From positions 1 to 64,000 of the forward strand of contig ML976738.1 in NCBI GenBank assembly GCA_010015655.1: DNA of 64,000 nt, in the 5' to 3' direction. The notes below the pieces were generated by a model, which was not told where the DNA came from, did not search any database, and was given only the letters and a program-made list of their open reading frames with translations. Within the stretch, counting starts at the first letter, position 1. Every line of letters begins with the position of its first letter. The position numbers were made by a program, and so were the translations under genes. The stretch comes from Bimuria novae-zelandiae CBS 107.79. Lineage: Eukaryota; Ascomycota; Dothideomycetes; Pleosporales; Didymosphaeriaceae. Below are positions 1 through 10,135 of the stretch, piece after piece.

Positions 1-300
1 TCACAAAAGATTAAGCTGCTCCTACTCTACTCTTATTATTAGACTACATGTATAATAGATAAACCCAGACACCTCAGCCTATAGGCAAGAAGACAAGGAT
101 TTAGCCCCCGCACGGAGGGGGGCGGACTCTCACGAGCCGCTGCAAGAGACGGCAATAGCTTTATAGCAAGAAACGCCTTCACTACTTTGGCTGGCCCCAA
201 AGCAGCTGCTCGGCGCGTCCCCATGCCCCATGGGAGGCTTGAACTTTACGTTCCTGGACGATAATTAATACTACTACTACTACTACGACAACGCCACGCG
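1..300 (-). repeat. Dispersed repeat end with (TAC)n tract
   Basis: Bases about 205-290 are a near copy, in inverted orientation, of 56107-56192. Both share the block around CCCATGGGGCATGGGGAC, the block around GTCCAGGAAC, and a trinucleotide run (TAC here, GTA/TAG there). The run beside a conserved block resembles the simple-repeat tail of a SINE or non-LTR element, but no reverse transcriptase or clear Pol III promoter is seen. Open frames across it look accidental. The remaining bases 1-200 show no gene. Confidence 0.5.
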
Positions 301-364
301 TGGCACAAGGCCAGCAGAACAAGGTAATACTCCACCAATTAGGACAGAATCCCCATACTAAATC

Positions 365-548
365 GATCAAACGTAGTCCCGAACAACCGAACAACCAAAC
401 GTTTGGCTCTAATAATGCGTTCGTTCGAAGCTCTGTTCGACCCACCATGCCTGTTCGTTCGTTCGATCCAAAACACCAGAAAACGCCGTTCGGATCGATT
501 GTTCGGATCGAACGTTCTGTTCGTTGGCAGCGCTGGTTGTTGGGCACT
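365..548. repeat. GTTCG-rich palindromic repeat
   Basis: The segment is dense in GTTCG/CGAAC words in both orientations. The left edge (CCCGAACAACCGAACAACC) and right edge (GGTTGTTGGGC) are roughly inverted copies. It lies just beyond the truncated end of the STAND-like exon and may be the element that replaced the rest of that gene. No coding potential is seen. Confidence 0.4.
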
Positions 549-627
549 TCGGTCGAGACGTTCCCTAGGGAGTGACGAGTTAGCGAGGACAGTCCACTAT
601 CTACAGGGCATTGAAGGGGGCTGAATG

Positions 628-1158
628 TTACCTCACTGACAACAACAGTCTTGTATTCAACTGTTCACGATGTTGTCGTAACCGCGAATTAATCGACTCG
701 ATTTCACTCTTGTCCCATGCGACACGAAACGCCTTGGTTGCAGCCCTCCACTCGATCCTCGATGCGCCGGGGTTGACTTTCACCCTGACCAGTTTCAAGA
801 GAAGCGTATCAGCTATGCGATTGCAGTCCCGGCAGAGATCTGCGAGTACCTGCTCGTCCTTGTTCGCAAAACTGCTCGCCTTGATTGACGCGTCGTCGCC
901 GGCGACCAGTGTTAGGTTGGTATCGCCTCGTACCAGCGCAGGCGCCGACTGTAGCACAGGGTCGATGCGTTGCAGATAGTCCAGCAACGACGTGTTGCAG
1001 TTGGACAAATCAGTGGTTAGTTTTTCGACGTCGCTGAATTCACTGAGTGCCCCGTCGGAACTCTTATAGATTCTGTACCCGTGCGAGACGATTTCGATGG
1101 AGAGATTAACGACCTGGAAAACGTTTGCGCTAAGTCCGAATGTAGCGAGGGGGTCCAT
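628..1158 (-). pseudogene. Truncated N-terminal exon of a STAND/NACHT-type protein
   Basis: The 176-residue frame starts at the ATG at 1158 with MDPLATFGLSANVFQVV and continues with an IYKSSDGALSEF segment. That pattern is typical of the helical N-terminal domain (HeLo-like/fungal N-terminal type) in front of NACHT or other STAND NTPases used in fungal self/non-self recognition. Full proteins usually exceed 700 residues; here the frame stops after LLLSVR and no NACHT, WD40 or ankyrin part follows. A GTGAGG donor overlaps the last codons, so this may be exon 1 of a gene whose later exons were replaced by the adjacent GTTCG-rich repeat. Family assignment is by pattern. Confidence 0.6.
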
Positions 1159-1505
1159 ATTCACAGTTGGGATTGCATGGTAGTAAGAGATTCATTGCAC
1201 GCGAAACTTGGAAGCCTAGGAGCCTTTAAAAGATAAGCTGGGCATCTGCAAGGCCACAGCATGTCTGATGGCTTATGGCTGATGGTTGTGGGCTGTGTAG
1301 GACATCTCTCGTGCGAAGTGCCTCAGGGCGTCAGTAACTGCGCCACGCAATCAACTCTATAAGACGAAGCTCTCTGTAGGCGGTCATATGCGATGAGTAC
1401 TGGCCGTCTGTCGGCAGAGCGTTTCTGCTGTTAAGCAGCACGCCACAACTACGTCCCGGAGATTATCCTGTTGCGCTTTACTTTTGTCTGGACGACGAAG
1501 AGTAC
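1159..1505. other. Intergenic, no gene seen
   Basis: Balanced base composition between two diverging NACHT-type fragments. No ORF, RNA gene or clear repeat is seen. It could hold the promoter of the minus-strand fragment. Confidence 0.5.
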
Positions 1506-2693
1506 GTGCAGGCGACAATTACGAGAGAACAATCTTTCAAAAACCTACTGGATCAACTGGAACGTGTCGGTGAAAGACTACGACGACAAATCAAAGGTCT
1601 ATTAGAAGTTGATCTTGTGCGTAGCTTACATGTCGGAAATTCACCAGCGGACGGAACCGACAACTTTGAAGATTTCTTCACCTGTCACATCCAATTCACC
1701 CACCGTAAATTGTTAGAATACGTTCAGAGGCGTGACGTTCAGAGTGTCCTATTCAAAAGAGCACGTCTAAATATACCCACTGGCCAGTCTCGGAAGTTTA
1801 TCTTACAGATTCTCGTCTACAGGTTGTTTGACGCTTTAATCCCTATCATTTGCATGACACAAGCGGGCATGCAATGTTACCAGGACACTGCACTCAACAT
1901 AATGCGTCGCGTCAATATGGTCAGTCCGAGCACATTTCCAAATGCCCATTACATACCGCCATTCAAAGCTGGCCTTGGCTATTGGGGCAGAGTACAATGA
2001 ATGCTCGATTGCTCTTCTATGCATGCGTCTTGGAAAAGTACCTCGGGCGGAATCCCAGTCACCCTTCTAGCCTTGACTGTGGTGGCATGGGTCCATACCT
2101 CACGTCGCGAATGCAGGAACCTCTTCCTTGGTCGAATGGAAGTAGGCCAAATTTCAAGGGAAAAGGGAGATACGGGAACTCGCCAGATCAGGGACTATTT
2201 ACGTAAGGGCATTTACCTAGGTCGATGGGAAATCATGAGATATTCTGTAGCACATGGGTCTGACCCAAACGAGAAGGACGACGACTACGGAACAACTTTC
2301 GGGGTCGCACTCATCCAAAGCATCTACAACGTGCACTAGAAATACCTCCAACACGGAGCACGCGAAACAATTCTCCGTTTCCTTGAGCACTGCGCCGACA
2401 CCAACGCAACTTTCGACCTCTACTATCACCACGACGGCAAGCCACCTAAATTCGACTACTTTGGCCGCGTGTGGACGGAACGCGAGGACCGGGAAGAGGG
2501 AGACAAGATTACATTTAACACGGCAGATGCTGTGCGCCATATCTTCGCCACAACAGACACCGACGTACAGAAGTTCCTGCCGAGGAAGACAGATGAGCTC
2601 GAGACAGCTCATCAGTTCTTTGTGAGGAAGGGTATTCCTGATTTCATGAATCCGGCGGTTTGGGAGAAGGAGGAAAGAATCACTGAGCTATAA
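1506..2693 (+). pseudogene. Relic of NACHT-type protein C-terminal region
   Basis: One frame runs from 1506 to the stop at 2691-2693 and is broken only by TGA at 1998-2000 and TAG at 2337-2339. HIQFTHRKLLEYVQ resembles the FxHRTxxDFL block found after the NACHT domain in fungal STAND proteins. Later, LRFLEHCADTNATFD resembles an ankyrin-like LLEHGADxNA unit, and the end is Glu/Lys-rich. Between about 1960 and 2200 another frame (STMNARLLFYACVLEKYLG) looks more protein-like, so at least one frameshift is likely too. No NTP-binding part is present. It probably shares an origin with the minus-strand N-terminal fragment at 628-1158, later rearranged. Confidence 0.55.
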
Positions 2694-3064
2694 GCTTTGG
2701 GTATTTGGTGTTTCGTAAGTCTTTGAGGACCGCTCAACGGAAGTTGCTTAGTGGTGTGAGCGGCATTATGACTGTGACTTTCCTGGGTGACTTGAATTGT
2801 TTTCGTTCAAGATAAGATCAAATTGAGTATTTCGATTCGTAGCATCCTCCCCTTTCCATAGTCTCGTCTCCCACAACGGAGGTGTTTCGCAATTGGTTTG
2901 GTCTTCTATAGCTTTGAATATATGATCACGACTTCATGAAAACATAAAAACATCAGAATTTAGGAAAGCAAGGTGAAGGAAAGAGTAAGCAAAAGCAAAA
3001 CAAGTAAGCGAATAAGAAGAAAACATGATTAAAGAAACTCAACACCTGCCGCCGCCACCAACAG
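2694..3064. other. Intergenic, no gene seen
   Basis: A-rich stretch without a convincing ORF. A 61-codon minus frame at 2953-3138 overlaps a better coding frame and is dismissed. Confidence 0.5.
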
Positions 3065-3271
3065 TCACAGCGCACAGGAGCCCAGCATCGCCGGTCCGGC
3101 GGTCTGCATGCTCTCCAGTTCATTCTCAGTGCTGGCATTCATCTCATGAGCTCTCTTAACCCAGGTTGCATAAGTATCATGCCAGTCGCTAAAGACCTGT
3201 TCCTCCAGATACTTCTGAACTCCAACATATGACCGCAAAAATATGGTGCTATCACCAGAGTGCGCCGTTAG
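3065..3271 (-). pseudogene. Protein-coding fragment, unknown family
   Basis: On the minus strand, from just below an in-frame TAA at 3272-3274 to the stop at 3065-3067, an open frame without ATG encodes about 68 residues, including VGVQKYLEEQVFSDWHDTYA and the end PAMLGSCAL. The composition looks like real protein (amphipathic, aromatic-rich), but no start or splice context is clear. It is probably a terminal exon or relic. I do not recognise the family. Confidence 0.4.
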
Positions 3272-3598
3272 TTAAAGAGCGACCGTTGGTTGCAGAATGA
3301 GTAGACACTTTAGGTTCATTGAAAATTGCCTGCTTGTTATAGGTGCAATATTAAGCGCTTTGAACCAATGTAACCGGTAACCATTATGAAAACCAAGACC
3401 GAGGTGCAGGACCTGTACCAACCACTCTTTCTAGTATAGGGCGCCAACTTGGTAGCACCAAACCCGCGTGGAAATATGAAACAAAGCCTTCACTATCACA
3501 GAGTCGCTCTACCTCGTCTGACCGTCAATCGTGTTCTCCAACTATCTCATCCAGCCATGCCTCAACCCACACAGTAGCGCAGTCCCAGACCTCGTGGT

Positions 3599-4185
3599 CT
3601 AGCAGTCAAGAAACTTGCCCAACTCCTCACCCTCCACCGTATCCACCGCCACGAGCACCAGACCGACAGCATAGCCCGCCAGATCCTCAGCCTTCTCCCC
3701 AGTCGTATCAGTCCACCCCTTCACAATAAGCGCACACTGAGGCCCCGTCACACCCGCATGCTTCTCCGCCCGCTAAGTAGCCGACGACACGCGCGCGAAG
3801 AGCTCGTGAAAAGGGCGAGCAGGTGCTCCAACCAGCGGGCGACGGCACATATCGAAGACGAGCGAAGGTCGAACGTAGGGAGTTTCGTCATGCGGACGAG
3901 AGTGTTGGCTCAGGCGGTTGTCTCCGCGTGCACGGCGGCGTACTTGTCGTTGAGGTCGGCGGATTTAGGGAAGTTGAACTTGTTGCATTGGGTGCCGAGG
4001 GAGATGATGAGGTCGGGAGGGAGGGCGCCGCCGGAGTCGAGGCGGGCGGCGAGATCGGCCGGCGTGCTGAAGTAATTGTAGGGCTTTAGCGCCTCGATGT
4101 CGTCGTCGGGGAGGCTCAGCTTGGCGAGTTTGCTAGAAACGAAGTCCGTGACTTCCTCCGGGTTGGTGGAAGTGGCTATCTTCAT
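3599..4185 (-). pseudogene. Broken hypothetical gene with frame changes
   Basis: Starts at ATG 4185 (MKIATSTNPEEVTDF) and stays open for 91 codons, to a TGA at 3910-3912. Directly downstream, without room for an intron, a second frame reads TPYVRPSLVFDMCRRPLVGA and is stopped by a TAG near 3778; the same frame resumes (GVTGPQCALIVKGWTDTTGE) to the TAG at 3599-3601. The three pieces look like one gene of about 190 codons with at least one indel and one nonsense change. No signal peptide or membrane segment. Family not recognised; sequencing error is the alternative to decay. Confidence 0.5.
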
Positions 4186-4633
4186 GGTGAGAGATTGATT
4201 GGTAGTGAAGGTCGAAGATGTCGGAAGTGCGGAAGAGTGTCTATGGCTAGCTCCACGCCTTTGGGTTTGTTGAGGCTGAGTGAGTGGTGCGGTGTCTTTT
4301 GTATGTGTATGGGGCTTTGCGGTGGCAAGCGATCACGGTTTGACCAATGCGCATTCGAATTGAGACTGATCTAACCAGATATGTGCCGAGCACGGACTCC
4401 TGGTGAAGGTGGTTTTCAACCAGACTCGTGCGCAACACTACGAAGATAGTCAGCTAGACAACGCGCAAGCAAGATTCTTTGCGTTTTGATGCACCGAGTA
4501 AGAGGCGATATTACTGATCGCTTTGAGCGCCCGCATATTCTACAAGCGTAGGCCTTCACATGTCGACCCTCGTATTTTTGACAAGAGGCATTTTGCTTTT
4601 GTATAGTGGCGAGCGATTAGACTGTTTTGCGAT

Positions 4634-4900
4634 TCAAACATGTACTAGTGGACGGGTATTGGCGTGAATGCGAACGACTATTCTGTTGGCTGAGCGAAAG
4701 CATGCCGTGCCTGGCAGGCGCAGGTGCCGCACTTCATGTTGCAGCTTACAGTTAAAGAGCGCTCCTGTACTCCGCGATACATTCAAAACTTGCTGTTCGC
4801 GGAGGAAGTTCAAAATGAACTCGTCCCGCCCGTCGTCACTCACGTACCGGTACGCCTGCAGGGTGCTCAGACAGACTCATTGCGTATCGCGGGTCAACAC
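4634..4900 (-). pseudogene. Possible coding fragment, unknown
   Basis: A minus-strand frame open from about 4900 to 4634 has a protein-like stretch (YRYVSDDGRDEFILNFLREQ) but no ATG in front, only a GTG. It could be an exon of a decayed gene or chance. The plus-strand frames over the same bases look less protein-like. Confidence 0.25.
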
Positions 4901-5202
4901 ACTGCAGTGAAATGATCAGTCTAATATGATGATTTTGCGAACGAGAATGCATGTGAGTCATGCTGGAGATTAAGGAAGCTGGTATAGGGTTGAGGACAGG
5001 GAAGATGCATCGAGCATTGAGCAATGACGTTGAGCGTTGTTGCCCCGCAACACCAAATATGTAAACAAACTCTTCACACAAGTTCTGCGCCTCTCCACCG
5101 CCACCCTCGTGCACCAAACCACTGCACACCAATTACTATCAGCCTTTCGCTCGTCATCACTATAGTACACACATTCAATCACAAGGTCTTTCGTTCGCAG
5201 CC
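4901..5202. promoter_or_regulatory. Upstream region of the Spo12-family gene
   Basis: About 300 bases of balanced composition, pyrimidine-rich and C-rich from 5080 to 5200, as is common in filamentous fungal 5' leaders. No TATA box is obvious. Confidence 0.35.
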
Positions 5203-5894
5203 ATGTCCTCCAACGTGCTCGGTCCGCGCGACGCAAACGCGCAGATGAAGGCGACCTCACCCGAGAAGCAGGCAGACAAGCCTGTGTCCAAGAGCCTCGA
5301 CGACCATAGACAGGATCTGAAGGCTAAACTCAAGGAGGGCGACAAGTGAGTCGAGTTCTATCAGGCGATGCCTTTGCAACACCAGATGCTAAACATTGGT
5401 TCAGGACGCAGCAGTACATTTCCCCTAGCGACTTCATTCAATCTCCAGCTACTGAGAAGCTCAACGCGATGCGCAACAAGCACATCCACAAGAAGTACGC
5501 TATGCCATATTGCACCTAAATATGCAGGGCATGCGCTAACGGACGCAGGGCTAAGCCCAAGACGCTCTTCGCAACCACGAGCTCCAAGAAGATAGATTCG
5601 AGCAAGGGCAAGATGACGTTTGAGGATGTCCCGAAGAAGCAGGCCAACCCGGAGTCTGGAGACATTCCCCCGAATGACATCACCCCGCAGCCCGTCGATA
5701 CACATATGGAGGAGGATACTGTATTCGCACCGAACCTCCACACGTCTCCCTCATTCGACGATGCGATACCCGTCGTAGAGGCTCGGGCTCGGGAGCAACA
5801 AGCGGTTAGCGATCGTTCTGCAGAAGAGGGCAACGAAGCGGAGAGGGATCCCGAGCTCGGTGGCGAGCAGGGTGACCAGCAGAACAAGGCCTAG
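5203..5894 (+). CDS. SPO12: Spo12-family mitotic exit regulator
   Basis: Three exons (5203-5345, 5405-5494, 5549-5894) give 192 residues. Intron 1 (5346-5404, GTGAGT, CTAAAC, CAG) and intron 2 (5495-5548, GTACGC, GCTAAC, CAG) both fall inside lysine codons and keep phase. The spliced middle reads YISPSDFIQSPATEKLNAMR followed by NKHIHKKKAKPKTLF, matching the conserved Spo12 core (SPxDxIxSPxTxKLNxxxxKH...KPxxLF) at about residues 50-88. Spo12 proteins act with the FEAR/mitotic exit network to promote Cdc14 release in late mitosis; the serines in SPSD and SPAT are the likely phosphosites. The C-terminal half is acidic, Glu/Pro-rich and probably disordered. The function is known from yeasts and inferred here. 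Confidence 0.85.
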
Positions 5895-6470
5895 TACTGC
5901 CTGCCCTGCTGTACGACCTTCGGAAAGGGTATCAAGTCAACTTTCGCTGGCGTGTGGAGATGCCTGAAAACGGTTTTTAACAAAATCTGGCGTTGTATCA
6001 GCGGAACTTCGGCACTGGCTTTGGAAGTGTTTCTGCGCAACTCTGAGGTGTCTATTTCAAGAACTCCCGCAGTGCTGTTGGGCTTACGCGACCGGCAGCT
6101 CTTAGAGGCTAGCAATTGGGCCAAGCCCAAACCCTGATACCCCGGATTTCTTAATTATGGCGCATTTTGGTGGTTGGTCTGAATGGTGCATTGGTATTCA
6201 TTGTATAAATGGCGTCACGGGTTACGACTGACGACCCTAACACTAGAGGAATACAAGCGTTCCCTTTTCCACACAAATCGTGAAGATCTTGGTGGAGACC
6301 TTTGACTGTATGTGATGATGAGTAACCCCAGGATAGAGGATACAGAGACTGAACTTCGATTGCTAACGTAGTCGTGTATAGCCAGCTTTCAGCTATTTTC
6401 CTAAATTTCTGAACGGTCGCCAAGCCCCGCCAATGCTGGTCCCTCTGCGTGCTTCCTCACCAACCCTCCT
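5895..6470. other. Intergenic; UreF promoter side
   Basis: Holds the Spo12 gene 3' end and the UreF upstream region. Short frames on both strands (for example 5952-6137 and 6151-6423) have no domain or splice support. No RNA gene or repeat seen. Confidence 0.5.
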
Positions 6471-7410
6471 ATGACTACCTCGGACGACCAGCAATCTCTA
6501 CAGGATGAGATTCTTGACCTCGAACGGCGTCTTCACGATGCAAAATCCCGACTGAAGAAGGAACCAAGCGCTACGGCTACAGCTTCTACTACATCTACCG
6601 ACAATGCAGGTTCGTTATCAACGATGAACAATCGACTTGCCAGATGCTAATGCAACCACAGCTCTCCATGCGCTCTTGCTCCTGGCTGACTCGGCGCTAC
6701 CATTAGGATCCTTCGCCTTCAGCAGCGGCCTAGAATCGTATCTCGCACACCATAAGCCAAGCCCGCCATCCGCGTCGCAACTCCCATCCTTCCACATCTT
6801 CCTGCGCCTGTCGCTATCAACACTCGCCAGCACTGCGCTACCGTATGTTCTCGCAGGCTACCGGAATCCCGACGATATCGAGACGCTGGACAATGACTTC
6901 GATGCGAGCACGCCCTGTACGGTCGCGCGACGGGCAAGCATAGCGCAGGGAAGAGCGCTGCTCACCGTGTGGGAGCGCAGCTACAAGACGCAATACGGCG
7001 CAACAACATCAAGCACGTCCCGTGGCAGCGCGGAGACGGGAGGCAACATCGCGGTGGAAGCACTGTCCTCGTTCTCTGCCGCGCTCCGCAAGTCCGACCT
7101 CATCAATGCGCATCTTGCGCCGCTCTGGGGCCTGGTTACTTGCGTGCTGGATGTTCCGCTGCGCGATTCTGCATACTTGTTCCTTTTCTCGCATGCGCGC
7201 ACAGTGGTGAGCGCAGCGGTTCGCGCAAGCGTCATGGGTCCGTACCAGGCGCAGGCGGTCCTGGCCAGCACGGAGCTACAGGACAGGTTACGCGGACTAG
7301 TAGAAGAGGGATGGGAGAGGAACGTGGAAGATGCAGGGCAGAGCGTGCCTGTCATGGACCTTTGGATTGGAAGGCATGAGAAGTTGTATAGTCGCATCTT
7401 CAATTCATGA
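6471..7410 (+). CDS. ureF: Urease accessory protein UreF
   Basis: UreF joins UreD/UreH and UreG to insert nickel into apo-urease in the cytosol, controlling GTP-dependent metal delivery. Exon 1 (6471-6609) gives an N-terminal extension starting MTTSDDQQSLQDEILDLERR, a short coiled-coil-like segment. Exon 2 (6662-7410) gives the UreF fold, opening with LLLLADSALPLGSFAFSSGLE, the family hallmark; later WGLVTCVLDVPLRDSAYLFL and SAAVRASVMGPYQAQ fit the helical body. Length 295 residues is normal for fungi. I prefer the 52-nt intron 6610-6661 (branch GCTAAT, acceptor CACAG); an acceptor at 6643 is also in phase but would leave a 34-nt intron. Neighbours are not urease genes. Confidence 0.88.
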
Positions 7411-7802
7411 AGTCGTTCTTAGCCGCAAGCCACCCTACTCCAGGTGCATCATGTGGTTTGGACAATGCTCGTAGAACTGATCACTATTTATACACGATCT
7501 ACAGGAAAGCAGCGTCCCTGTGAGTGGGAAGCTGTCACCCGCGAATTTACGATGCAGCTGCACCACCAACTTCAACGAGCCACTCGTTTCGCTCGAGGCC
7601 TCCTCGTGCTGGCTCAACGCGAAACAAATGACCACCTCAGCGCCAAGCACTTGCCCGCCGCAGGCAGCAAAGATGACAAGATCCCCTCTTCTCTCCTCAT
7701 TACCATTCCGCTCATCATAGTATAATGCTTTTTCCTTGTTCCATGATACGCTTTCTAATATCTTGAGCTAGCCTGGGGTTGCAACGGTTTCATTCACCAA
7801 TC
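7411..7802. other. Intergenic, no gene seen
   Basis: Separates UreF from the SGNH hydrolase. Open frames at 7444-7725 and on the minus strand lack domain support. A CT-rich run near 7680-7710 precedes the next start. Confidence 0.45.
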
Positions 7803-9002
7803 ATGCTGCGAGGCCTCGTCCTTCTGCTCACGGCCGCGCTAGCCACTTCTAGCATCCATAGCCCTCCCGAACAGCTCCCACCGGAAGCAACGCAGACTAC
7901 CAAGTTCCCATGGATCCAGAAATTTGCGTCGATAGGCGATTCCTACTCCGCCGGCTTGGGCGCAGGCAACCGTCTTGACTTCTACTGCTCCCGATACGCC
8001 AAATCCTACCCTAACATCTTGCACACATCACTGCTCGGCTCCAACGAGCACCGCACACATCAGTTCCTCTCGTGCTCCGGGCAAACCTCCACTGAGATTC
8101 TCGAAACCCAAGTTCCGGCTTTACACGATGATTTGGATCTCCTGACTATATCCGCCGGTGGAAACGACATTGGTCTCTCCCCGATCCTAAGCAACTGCGT
8201 TTATCAATTCTACATGGCCTCGGAGGACGCGTGCAAAACGAGCATCGCCGAAGCCGCTCAGCGCATCGCGAGCGGCGAGCTGTGCAAAAATATCACCAAA
8301 CTCATCAAGGCCGCGAAGCCCAAGATGCATCCTACCCACGGCGTGATCTATGTGACGGGCTATGCCGGCTTCTTCGGCATCGACGACACCGCGTGCGACA
8401 ACGTCACATGGGCGGTGTGGTCGCGCGTCGAAAGCTCGAAGCAGTATCTCAAACTTGAGTTACGCGCGGCGTTGAACGAGATGGTGCGCGCCGTAAACAC
8501 CGTCCTCACCTCCGTCGTCGCAGACGCTGGGCCTAACGTCCGCTTCATCGACTACAACACCTACATCGAAGCGCTGCGCGGCCGGTACTGCGAAGCAGGC
8601 GTCGTCGAACCAGCTCCAAACCGACCCGCTTTAGCCTTCTACGAATGGGATACTGTCGACCCTGGGGAAGATCCCAAAAGGTTACGCAATCGCACCGGCG
8701 AAGATGTCCCGAAGGGCTCGTTTGAAGGCGATATCGCGGAGTGGATTAACAAGACGTTGCAGGAGCATCCCGAGTGGGAGTTTGAAGAGGGTAAGGGGTT
8801 TGTGAATAAGACGAAAGCTGGGGAGGAGGTGGGAGGGGAGGGCGCGGTCGGGGATACGATTCATTGGCTGCTGCCGGATAGTTGGAAGAGGGTGTTTCAT
8901 TTGAGGCCGGAGGGGCATGAGGTTGTTGCGCGGTTGGTGGTGGAGGATTTGGGGAGGAAGGGGCCGGGGAAGGGAGGAGAGGTGGAGGTGTTGGAGCTGT
9001 GA
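7803..9002 (+). CDS. Secreted SGNH/GDSL-type hydrolase
   Basis: Intronless, 399 residues. ATG 7803 is chosen because it starts a clear signal peptide (MLRGLVLLLTAALATSSIHS); the frame extends upstream only through a TTG. Block I is FASIGDSYSAG with the probable nucleophile Ser47; TISAGGNDIG holds the oxyanion-hole Gly and Asn121; near the C-terminus PDSWKRVFHLRPEGHE fits the Asp/His block. Cysteines around FYCSRY, FLSCSG and SNCVY suggest disulphides, and several NxT/S sites suggest glycosylation. Family members are esterases, lipases or acetyl-esterases acting outside the cell; the substrate cannot be read from sequence. The stretch near residues 300-350 looks like a fungal insertion. Confidence 0.85.
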   Translation: MLRGLVLLLTAALATSSIHSPPEQLPPEATQTTKFPWIQKFASIGDSYSAGLGAGNRLDFYCSRYAKSYPNILHTSLLGSNEHRTHQFLSCSGQTSTEILETQVPALHDDLDLLTISAGGNDIGLSPILSNCVYQFYMASEDACKTSIAEAAQRIASGELCKNITKLIKAAKPKMHPTHGVIYVTGYAGFFGIDDTACDNVTWAVWSRVESSKQYLKLELRAALNEMVRAVNTVLTSVVADAGPNVRFIDYNTYIEALRGRYCEAGVVEPAPNRPALAFYEWDTVDPGEDPKRLRNRTGEDVPKGSFEGDIAEWINKTLQEHPEWEFEEGKGFVNKTKAGEEVGGEGAVGDTIHWLLPDSWKRVFHLRPEGHEVVARLVVEDLGRKGPGKGGEVEVLEL

Positions 9003-9335
9003 GCTCGTTCCCACTGGTTATCATGTTCCATTTATGATTGAACGATCATTTAGCGGTTTCCTTTCGAGGGTGGGCTCTGGGCGTTGGCGGGTTGGTCTTT
9101 CCGTTTTCGAGATTGGCTCTTGCAGTTTGGTTCGCACGTTGTTCGGTACACTACTACCGCGAAGATCCATCACGCTGTGCCCTTACGATGCACTCAAGGG
9201 CGCAACGAGTTATAACGATTAATACCCATTTTCTTCTTCCTTCACGGTTCCGTCCTCTCGCTACAGCGTTCAAGCTTCAACTCCCACCGGCGACCTTTAA
9301 CACATCACTACTACACATTCTACCGCACCATCAAC
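9003..9335. other. Intergenic; upstream of NADAR gene
   Basis: Terminator side of the hydrolase gene and CT/CA-rich leader of the next gene (9225-9335). No separate gene seen. Confidence 0.4.
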
Positions 9336-10013
9336 ATGCCCAAACACAAAGCCGGCCGCGCAAAGCACTCCTCAGCTATCGAATCCAACACCATCTTCTT
9401 CTACCTCCCCAACGAGCAGCCCTACGGAGTCTTCTGCCAGTGGTATCCCTCTATCATCAAGCTGCCTACAGAGTCCTTCGCCTTCCTCGCGACAGACGCA
9501 TCGAGCAAGGAGATGCTCGCCTCGTACGCGCCTACCGTGATGTTCACCTGCGCCGAGCAGGCCTTCATGTGGGACAACGCGCTCTACTTCGCCGACGCCG
9601 GAGCGTGTGCTCGTATCCTGACCACCGATGATCCAAAGGTGCAGAAGAAGTTCGGGAAGGGTGTGAAGGTACGCTCTCTGCTCCATCCAGCCCTCTCACA
9701 CAGTCCTTCAGGACCCGGATACAATCGATGGATACTAACGATCCTATAGAACTTCAACGAATACAAATGGACGCTCGTCAAATCCCGCGTCGCCGAAGTG
9801 GTCAGCTGGTACAAATACATACAAGACGAGAAGCTGCTGGGCGTGCTCCTGGGTGCGGGGGAGAAGGAGCTCGCGGCGGCGAGTAGTACGGATCGCATGT
9901 GGGGGTTTGGGTTTAAGGCGAGGGAGGCGGAGGGAAGGAGGGAGGCGGAGGGAAGGAGGGAGGCGGAGGGAAGGAGGGAGGCGTGGGGGAGAATCGGTAG
10001 GGGAGGCCGTTGA
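9336..10013 (+). CDS. NADAR-domain protein (YbiA-like)
   Basis: Two exons (9336-9668 and 9750-10013) encode 198 residues. The 81-nt intron (GTACGC, TACTAAC, TAG) is phase 0. Exon 1 carries FCQWYPS and TCAEQAFMWDNALYFAD, which match the NADAR pattern (FSNFxPxxF, EQxMMxxKAxxF), then AGACARILTTDDPKVQKKFG. Exon 2 carries NEYKWTLVKSRVAEVVSWYK, LLGVLLGAGEKELAAASSTD and RMWGFGF, matching the closing block (LLxTGxxxLxEAsxxDxxWGIG). NADAR proteins act on ADP-ribosyl or aminoribosyl phosphate compounds in NAD and riboflavin metabolism; the exact reaction here is not known. The C-terminus is an Arg/Glu/Gly tail made by an 18-bp minisatellite. Confidence 0.8.
9915..9985 (+). repeat. 18-bp in-frame minisatellite
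   Basis: About four copies of an 18-base unit (GAGGCGGAGGGAAGGAGG) inside the NADAR exon 2, translating as EAEGRR repeated and ending EAWGRI. The copies are almost identical, so the array is young and probably polymorphic; unit loss or gain keeps the frame. Confidence 0.85.
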
Positions 10014-10135
10014 TGAGAGGGGGGGTTAGGGAGGTGGAGAGGAGGGTGAGGGAGGGAGGGAAGGGGGTATGGGATTGGGATGGGGGAGAGGAGGATGTGG
10101 TGGAGGAGGAGGCTGGGGTGGAAAAGGAGGAGTGA
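10014..10135 (+). repeat. G-rich tract with quadruplex potential
   Basis: Directly after the NADAR stop codon the plus strand is nearly all G and A, with many GGG and GGGG runs. On the RNA strand this could form G-quadruplexes in the 3' UTR. It grades out of the coding minisatellite. Confidence 0.6.

Noticed and set aside
182..547. 121-codon minus frame with a poly-Val run
   Set aside because: The valine run is the GTA/GTC microsatellite and the rest is a dispersed repeat; no domain.
611..979. 122-codon plus frame
   Set aside because: Antisense shadow of the STAND-like N-terminal exon.
5361..5887. Long minus frames under the Spo12-family gene
   Set aside because: Shadows of exons 2 and 3; the plus strand has the conserved core and matched introns.
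9038..9631. 197-codon plus frame without domain
   Set aside because: Overlaps the NADAR exon in another frame and starts in the promoter; not protein-like.
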